A stretch of 64,000 nt of DNA from the NCBI RefSeq assembly GCF_016863095.1, contig NZ_BOOF01000047.1, forward strand, positions 1-64,000, in the 5' to 3' direction. The first letter of the stretch is position 1. Every line of letters begins with the position of its first letter. This document shows positions 59,969-64,000 of the stretch, piece after piece. The notes under the pieces were generated by a model. It searched no databases. It was given only the letters and a program-made list of their open reading frames with translations, and was not told the origin of the DNA. This stretch comes from Microbispora siamensis (GTDB lineage: Bacteria; Actinomycetota; Actinomycetes; Streptosporangiales; Streptosporangiaceae). A program made the position numbers and the translations under genes.

Positions 59969-61295
59969 GCCGGTCGTGGGTGAGCCGGTCGCCGGCGAGC
60001 CCGAGCGATCGCTCGCCGGGACCCCGCGGCCGGGCATGCGTGAGCACGGGCGCTACGCCGCCATCGAGTTCCTCACCTGGCTGCCGACAGGCCTGATGCT
60101 GGCGCCGATGGTGCTGCTGATGTCCGCCAGGGGGCTGGACATCGCCGAGGTCGGCCTGGTCGGCGGGGCCTACTCGGTCACGATCGTCGTGCTCGAACTG
60201 CCGACGGGCGGACTCGCCGACGTCCTCGGGAGACGCCCGGTGCTCGCCGCGTCAGCCGTCGTCAGCGTGGCCGGGCTGGTCGTGATGGCCCTGGCGCACT
60301 CGGTGTGGCCGTTCCTGGTCGCGTCCGTGCTCAAGGGCGTCGCGCGTGCGCTGTCCAGCGGGCCGGCCCAGGCGTGGTACGTCGACACCCTGCACGCCCG
60401 GTATGGCCCGGCCGCCGACCTGAAGCCCGGGCTGGCGGCCGGAAACGTCGCGGGCTCGGCCGCCCTGGCGCTCGGCACGCTCGCCGGCGGCCTGCTCCCG
60501 CTGGCCGTACGCCGGGACCCGCTGGCCGCGCCGGTCTGGGCGGGTGCGGGGGCCGCGATCGTCCTCCTGGTGGCCGTGCTCGTGCTCATGCGCGAGCCGA
60601 GCCGTACGGGGAGGGGGCCCGGCCGGGCGGCGGCACGGGTGGCCGAGGTGATCCGCGACGTGCCGGTGACGATCGTCGCCGGGATCCGGCTCGGCCTGGC
60701 CGACCGTGCCCTCGGACGGTTGCTGCTGCTGGCCGCCGGGGCCGGCGTCATGCTGAACAGCATCGAGATGCTGACCCCCGGACGCCTCGCCGCCCTGACC
60801 GGAGGATCCGAGACGGGCGGCGCGACCTACGCCTTCGTGACCTTCGCCGGCTTCGCCGCCAACGCGCTCGGCAGTTCCCTCGCGCCGCCGGTCGCCCGGC
60901 TCGTCCGCGGCTCGGTCCGCGCGGCCGCCTCGGCCACGGTCGTCACGGGGGCGGCGGTCGTCGCGCTGGCCGCCTCGACGGTCCTGCGGGGCGCGGCCGG
61001 GGTCGTCGCGACCGCGGCGGCCTACGTGCTGCTGTTCACCGCGCTCGCGGTCGCCTCCCTGCTCAGGTCCGAACTGCTGCACCAGCGGGTCGCCGCCGAT
61101 CGCCGGGCCACCGTGATGTCGGTGGACTCCCTGCAGCTCCAGTTCGGCGGCATGCTCTCCTCGCTCTGCCTGGTGCCGCTGGCGGGGATCGCCGGCGTCG
61201 GCCCCGCCTGGGCGCTCACCGCCGCGGTCGTCCTCGCCTCCGCCCTCCTGTACGTACGCCTCCCCGCCGGTCCCGCTCTGAGGTACCCCCGGTAG
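59961..61295 (+). CDS. MFS transporter
   Basis: A 444-aa major facilitator with about twelve membrane helices. The loop 2-3 motif reads GGLADVLGRRPVL (motif A-like). The first 35 residues are a soluble Glu/Pro-rich stretch (EPVVGEPVAGEPERS). ATG 59961 lies inside the ArsR gene's end, so translation is coupled. It is probably a drug or metabolite exporter controlled by the ArsR product; the substrate is unknown. Confidence 0.88.
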   Translation: MSEPVVGEPVAGEPERSLAGTPRPGMREHGRYAAIEFLTWLPTGLMLAPMVLLMSARGLDIAEVGLVGGAYSVTIVVLELPTGGLADVLGRRPVLAASAVVSVAGLVVMALAHSVWPFLVASVLKGVARALSSGPAQAWYVDTLHARYGPAADLKPGLAAGNVAGSAALALGTLAGGLLPLAVRRDPLAAPVWAGAGAAIVLLVAVLVLMREPSRTGRGPGRAAARVAEVIRDVPVTIVAGIRLGLADRALGRLLLLAAGAGVMLNSIEMLTPGRLAALTGGSETGGATYAFVTFAGFAANALGSSLAPPVARLVRGSVRAAASATVVTGAAVVALAASTVLRGAAGVVATAAAYVLLFTALAVASLLRSELLHQRVAADRRATVMSVDSLQLQFGGMLSSLCLVPLAGIAGVGPAWALTAAVVLASALLYVRLPAGPALRYPR

Positions 61296-61356
61296 AACCA
61301 GATTCGGTAAGGCGGCACAATCGAGCGGGCAGGGCTGCGAAAGGGGCGGGGAGCCG

Positions 61357-62421
61357 ATGAGCAAGGTGATCGTGACCGCGGCGAACGAGGCGCAGCGTGC
61401 CGCGTGGCTGGGCGGGGGACTGCCCGAGGTCGAGCGGGTGCGGCCGGGGCTGTGGTCGATTCCCGTCCCGATCCCGATCAACCCGCTGCGCTACGTCCTG
61501 GTCTACGCCCTGGAGGTGCCGGACGGGGTTGTGATCATCGACGCCGGATGGAACACCGAGGAGGCGTACGACGCGCTCGTCGCGGGGCTCGCCACGGCCG
61601 GATACGAGATCACCGACGTGAAGGCCGTGCTGGTCACGCACATCCATCCGGACCACTACGGCCTGGCCGGGCGGATCCGGGAGGTCTCCGGCGCCTGGAT
61701 CGGGCTGCATCCGGCCGACGCGCGCATCGTGCACGACCGCTACGACGAGTCGGCCATCGAGTCGCTCGTGCAGCGGGAGCGCTCCCTGCTGGTCAGGTGC
61801 GGGGTGCCGGAGATGACGGCTCAGGAGCTCGCCGGGGCGTCGGTCATGCTGCGCCAGTTCGTCACGATGGCGACGCCCGACCGGCTCATCGAGGACGGCG
61901 ACCGGCTCGACCTGCCCGGCTGGGACCTGCGGGCGATGTGGACCCCCGGCCACTCGCCAGGTCACCTGTGCTTCGTGGAGCCGGAGCGCAGGCTGCTGTT
62001 CTCCGGCGACCACGTGCTCGCCCGGATCACGTCGATGGTCGCCGTGCACCCGCAGTCGGCGGCCAACCCGCTCGCCGACTACCTCGACGCGCTGCGGGCG
62101 GTGGGCAAGCTCGACGTCGAGGAGGTGCTGCCCGCGCACGAGTACCGCTTCTTGGAGCTGGAGAAGCGGGTGGACTACGTGATCGGGCACCACGAGGAGC
62201 GGCTGGCGGAGGTGCGGCGAGTCGTGGCGGAGGGCGACGGCTCCACCTGCTGGGACATCGCCACCCGGCTCACCTGGTCGCGCAGCTGGGAGGAGATCCC
62301 GGCGCACATGCGGCGGGCGGCCAACAACGAGACGCTCGCCCACCTGGTGTGGCTGGAGCAGCGGGACATGGTCACCCGCGTGCCGGGCGAGCCCGACCTC
62401 TGGTACGCGCCGTCCGCCTGA
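61357..62421 (+). CDS. MBL-fold metallo-hydrolase
   Basis: A 354-aa metallo-beta-lactamase-fold enzyme. Metal motif THIHPDHYG (HxHxDH, about 91-99), with later ligands in TPGHSPGH, FSGDH and PAHEYRF. The C-terminal 80 residues form a helical domain (SWEEIPAHMRRAANNETLAHLVWLE) typical of MBL proteins with a winged-helix-like tail. The substrate is unknown; glyoxalase II-like or thioester hydrolysis is possible. ATG 61357 follows GGGGCGGGGAG. Separate from the MFS gene by 61 nt. Confidence 0.88.
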   Translation: MSKVIVTAANEAQRAAWLGGGLPEVERVRPGLWSIPVPIPINPLRYVLVYALEVPDGVVIIDAGWNTEEAYDALVAGLATAGYEITDVKAVLVTHIHPDHYGLAGRIREVSGAWIGLHPADARIVHDRYDESAIESLVQRERSLLVRCGVPEMTAQELAGASVMLRQFVTMATPDRLIEDGDRLDLPGWDLRAMWTPGHSPGHLCFVEPERRLLFSGDHVLARITSMVAVHPQSAANPLADYLDALRAVGKLDVEEVLPAHEYRFLELEKRVDYVIGHHEERLAEVRRVVAEGDGSTCWDIATRLTWSRSWEEIPAHMRRAANNETLAHLVWLEQRDMVTRVPGEPDLWYAPSA

Positions 62422-62476
62422 CGCGGCCGCGCGGGGCCACTGGCCACCGCGCGGTCCGGCCTCATCGCGACGCTCC

Positions 62477-64000
62477 TCACGCGGCGGGGATCACCTCCTG
62501 CCGCGGGCTCGCGGATGCGCTGATGTTCAGGTGGGTTTCGAGGTAGGCGTCGATGACGTTCAGGTCGGCGGTCACGGCGGCGACGTAGCCGTCGGGGCGT
62601 ACCAGGACCCACTGCCCGGGGGTGAGTCCGTAACCGTCGCGCACGTGCCCGCCGGTGTCGACGATGTCACCGCGTTCGCCGATGGTGTGCACGTGCACGT
62701 CACGCCGGGCGGCGGGGGCGTCGCCGGCGGGCACGTCGTAGCCGATCAGCGTCCAGTGGGTGCCCTTGAACAGGGAGAACAGCCTGGTGGGCACGCCGCT
62801 GGCACCGGTGACGGGCGCGTCGGGTGCGCGGTCGCCGGCGAGCACGCCGGTGGTGCGCTGGGGGCCGACGAGGGTGAGCGGCGAGTCGGGGTAGCCGAGG
62901 TCGAGCTGGCTGACTGCCCGGTTACGGCTCATATCGCGGTTCTTGGCCGCCTCCAGCAGCCGCTTCGACAGGCCGAGCACGGCCTCCGCGACCGGGCGGC
63001 GCTCCCTCTCGTACGACGTCAGCAGCAGGTCCGGGGCGCCGCCGAGCACGGCGGCGAGCTTCCAGCCGAGGTTGTAGGCGTCCTGCACGCTGGTGTTCAG
63101 TCCCTGCCCACCGGTCGGCGGGTGGACGTGTGCCGCGTCTCCGGTCAGGAACACGCGTCCGACCTGGTAGGTCTCGGCCAGGCGGGCGTTCATCTCGAAC
63201 ACCGAGGCCCACGAGACCGACTGGATCAGCACGTCGTCGCGGCCGGTGCGCTCGCGTAACAGCGCCGTCAGGCCCTGCGCGGACAGATCGACGTCCACGC
63301 CGAAAGGGACCGGTCCCATGAGCTGGAACATCTCGGTGCCGTAGAGCGGGCACAGCATGATCTGGTCCGCGGCTCCCCGGCCCCAGCGGTGCCATACCTC
63401 GAACGAGACCCCCTCGACGATGACGTCGGCGACCACGGCACGTACCCCGAGGGTCTCACCGTCGAAGGCCACGCCCAGGGCCTTGCGCACGAAACTCGAC
63501 CCGCCGTCGGCGCCCACGAGGTAGCGCGCGCGCACCGTGCGCGCACCGTCAGGGGTGACGATGCGGGCGCTCACCCCGTCCTCGTCCTGGTCGAAGCCGA
63601 CGAGTTCGTGGTCGTAGTGCGGGGCGTGGCCGAGCTCGGCCAGCCGCTCGCGCAGCCTGCGCTCGGTGAGGAACTGCGGGACCAGCAGCGCGATGTGGTA
63701 AGGCTCGTCCGGTGTCGGGCCGGGCATGTCGATCACGTTGGTGTCGACCGGGCCGTCGTCGGTGTAGGAGCGCTGGGGCGGATACTCGCCACCGGAAGCG
63801 ATGATCTTGTCGATCACTCCGAGGTCCTCGAACACCTCCTGGGTGCGCGACTGGATGCCCTTGCCGCGTGACCCGACGAACGGGTGCGCGGCCTTGTCGA
63901 TCAACAGGAAGCTCACGCCCCGGCGGGCCAGCTCGATCGCGAGGGTCTCCCCGGCCGCCCCTGATCCGCAGATGATCACCTCGACATCGGTCTCGGTCAT
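62477..64000 (-). CDS. FAD-dependent aromatic monooxygenase (PHBH/TetX-like)
   Basis: A 507-aa class A flavoprotein hydroxylase. FAD motif IICGSGAAGETLAIELARRG (first Gly-rich loop is GSGAAG rather than GAGPAG), DG-type motif LVGADGGSSFVRKALG, and GD motif FLTGDAAHVHPPTGGQGLNT. The last ~100 residues are a thioredoxin-like C-terminal domain as in MhpA/RdmE relatives. It hydroxylates an aromatic or polyketide substrate using NAD(P)H and O2. The ATG is the last three bases of the window, so the gene is complete but its promoter is outside. Confidence 0.9.
   Translation of the reverse strand: MTETDVEVIICGSGAAGETLAIELARRGVSFLLIDKAAHPFVGSRGKGIQSRTQEVFEDLGVIDKIIASGGEYPPQRSYTDDGPVDTNVIDMPGPTPDEPYHIALLVPQFLTERRLRERLAELGHAPHYDHELVGFDQDEDGVSARIVTPDGARTVRARYLVGADGGSSFVRKALGVAFDGETLGVRAVVADVIVEGVSFEVWHRWGRGAADQIMLCPLYGTEMFQLMGPVPFGVDVDLSAQGLTALLRERTGRDDVLIQSVSWASVFEMNARLAETYQVGRVFLTGDAAHVHPPTGGQGLNTSVQDAYNLGWKLAAVLGGAPDLLLTSYERERRPVAEAVLGLSKRLLEAAKNRDMSRNRAVSQLDLGYPDSPLTLVGPQRTTGVLAGDRAPDAPVTGASGVPTRLFSLFKGTHWTLIGYDVPAGDAPAARRDVHVHTIGERGDIVDTGGHVRDGYGLTPGQWVLVRPDGYVAAVTADLNVIDAYLETHLNISASASPRQEVIPAA

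Overview
The window is high-GC, densely coded actinomycete chromosome. PdtaS, WhiB1, RsrA/SigR, DasR-like, NiSOD, Kgd and SSI homologues, GTG starts and many apparently leaderless genes point to a filamentous actinobacterium, probably Streptosporangiales. That placement is inference, because no rRNA or other diagnostic marker lies here. About 60 genes are supported. I see no tRNA, rRNA, transposase, integrase, CRISPR array or secondary-metabolite core gene.

Layout. 0.1-7.7 kb: an APH-type kinase; the phosphate uptake operon pstS-pstC-pstA-pstB behind a four-unit PHO box, ending in a response regulator whose receiver has lost its phospho-acceptor; then a LMW phosphatase/fructosamine-kinase pair and hisN. 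7.8-10.4 kb: a thioesterase and a MocR/LysE divergent pair with a palindromic operator. 10.4-34.8 kb: rsgA, aroA, SRAP, sigR-rsrA, a small biotin carrier, pdtaS, whiB1 and a lipid kinase follow the order remembered for M. tuberculosis Rv3228-Rv3217. Between them sit an epimerase, a lipoprotein, an HD-GYP pair, accC, a candidate bsaP, a PASTA kinase, a ThDP enzyme and a biotin operon (bioF-dasR-like-bioD-bioB).

35-40.9 kb: a SigB/SigF-type sigma factor with its anti-sigma kinase, nickel superoxide dismutase with its maturation protease, a CGNR regulator, malic enzyme and an HTH/TPR regulator. 40.9-47.2 kb: four secreted trypsin-like peptidase paralogues on one strand, interrupted by a 94-aa protein gene and a divergently transcribed SSI-type protease inhibitor. 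This is the most system-like block in the window.

47.5-64 kb: an MDR oxidoreductase, a DUF4097-PadR pair with two operator copies, a DUF6104 gene and kgd, a B3/4-domain protein, a TetR/SDR pair with two palindromic operators, a secreted GH9 cellulase with CBM2 behind a CebR-type box, an ArsR-MFS operon with an operator inside its promoter, an MBL-fold hydrolase and an FAD monooxygenase ending exactly at the window edge.

Themes. Biotin appears several times: synthesis (bioF, bioD, bioB), a possible BioB auxiliary protein, and biotin-dependent carboxylase parts (accC, bccP). Thiol/redox control is represented by sigR-rsrA, whiB1 and sodN-sodX. Local regulation is often readable as a palindrome beside the regulator gene. 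Ten genes show a TANNNT element 6-8 nt before the start codon, as expected for leaderless mRNAs.
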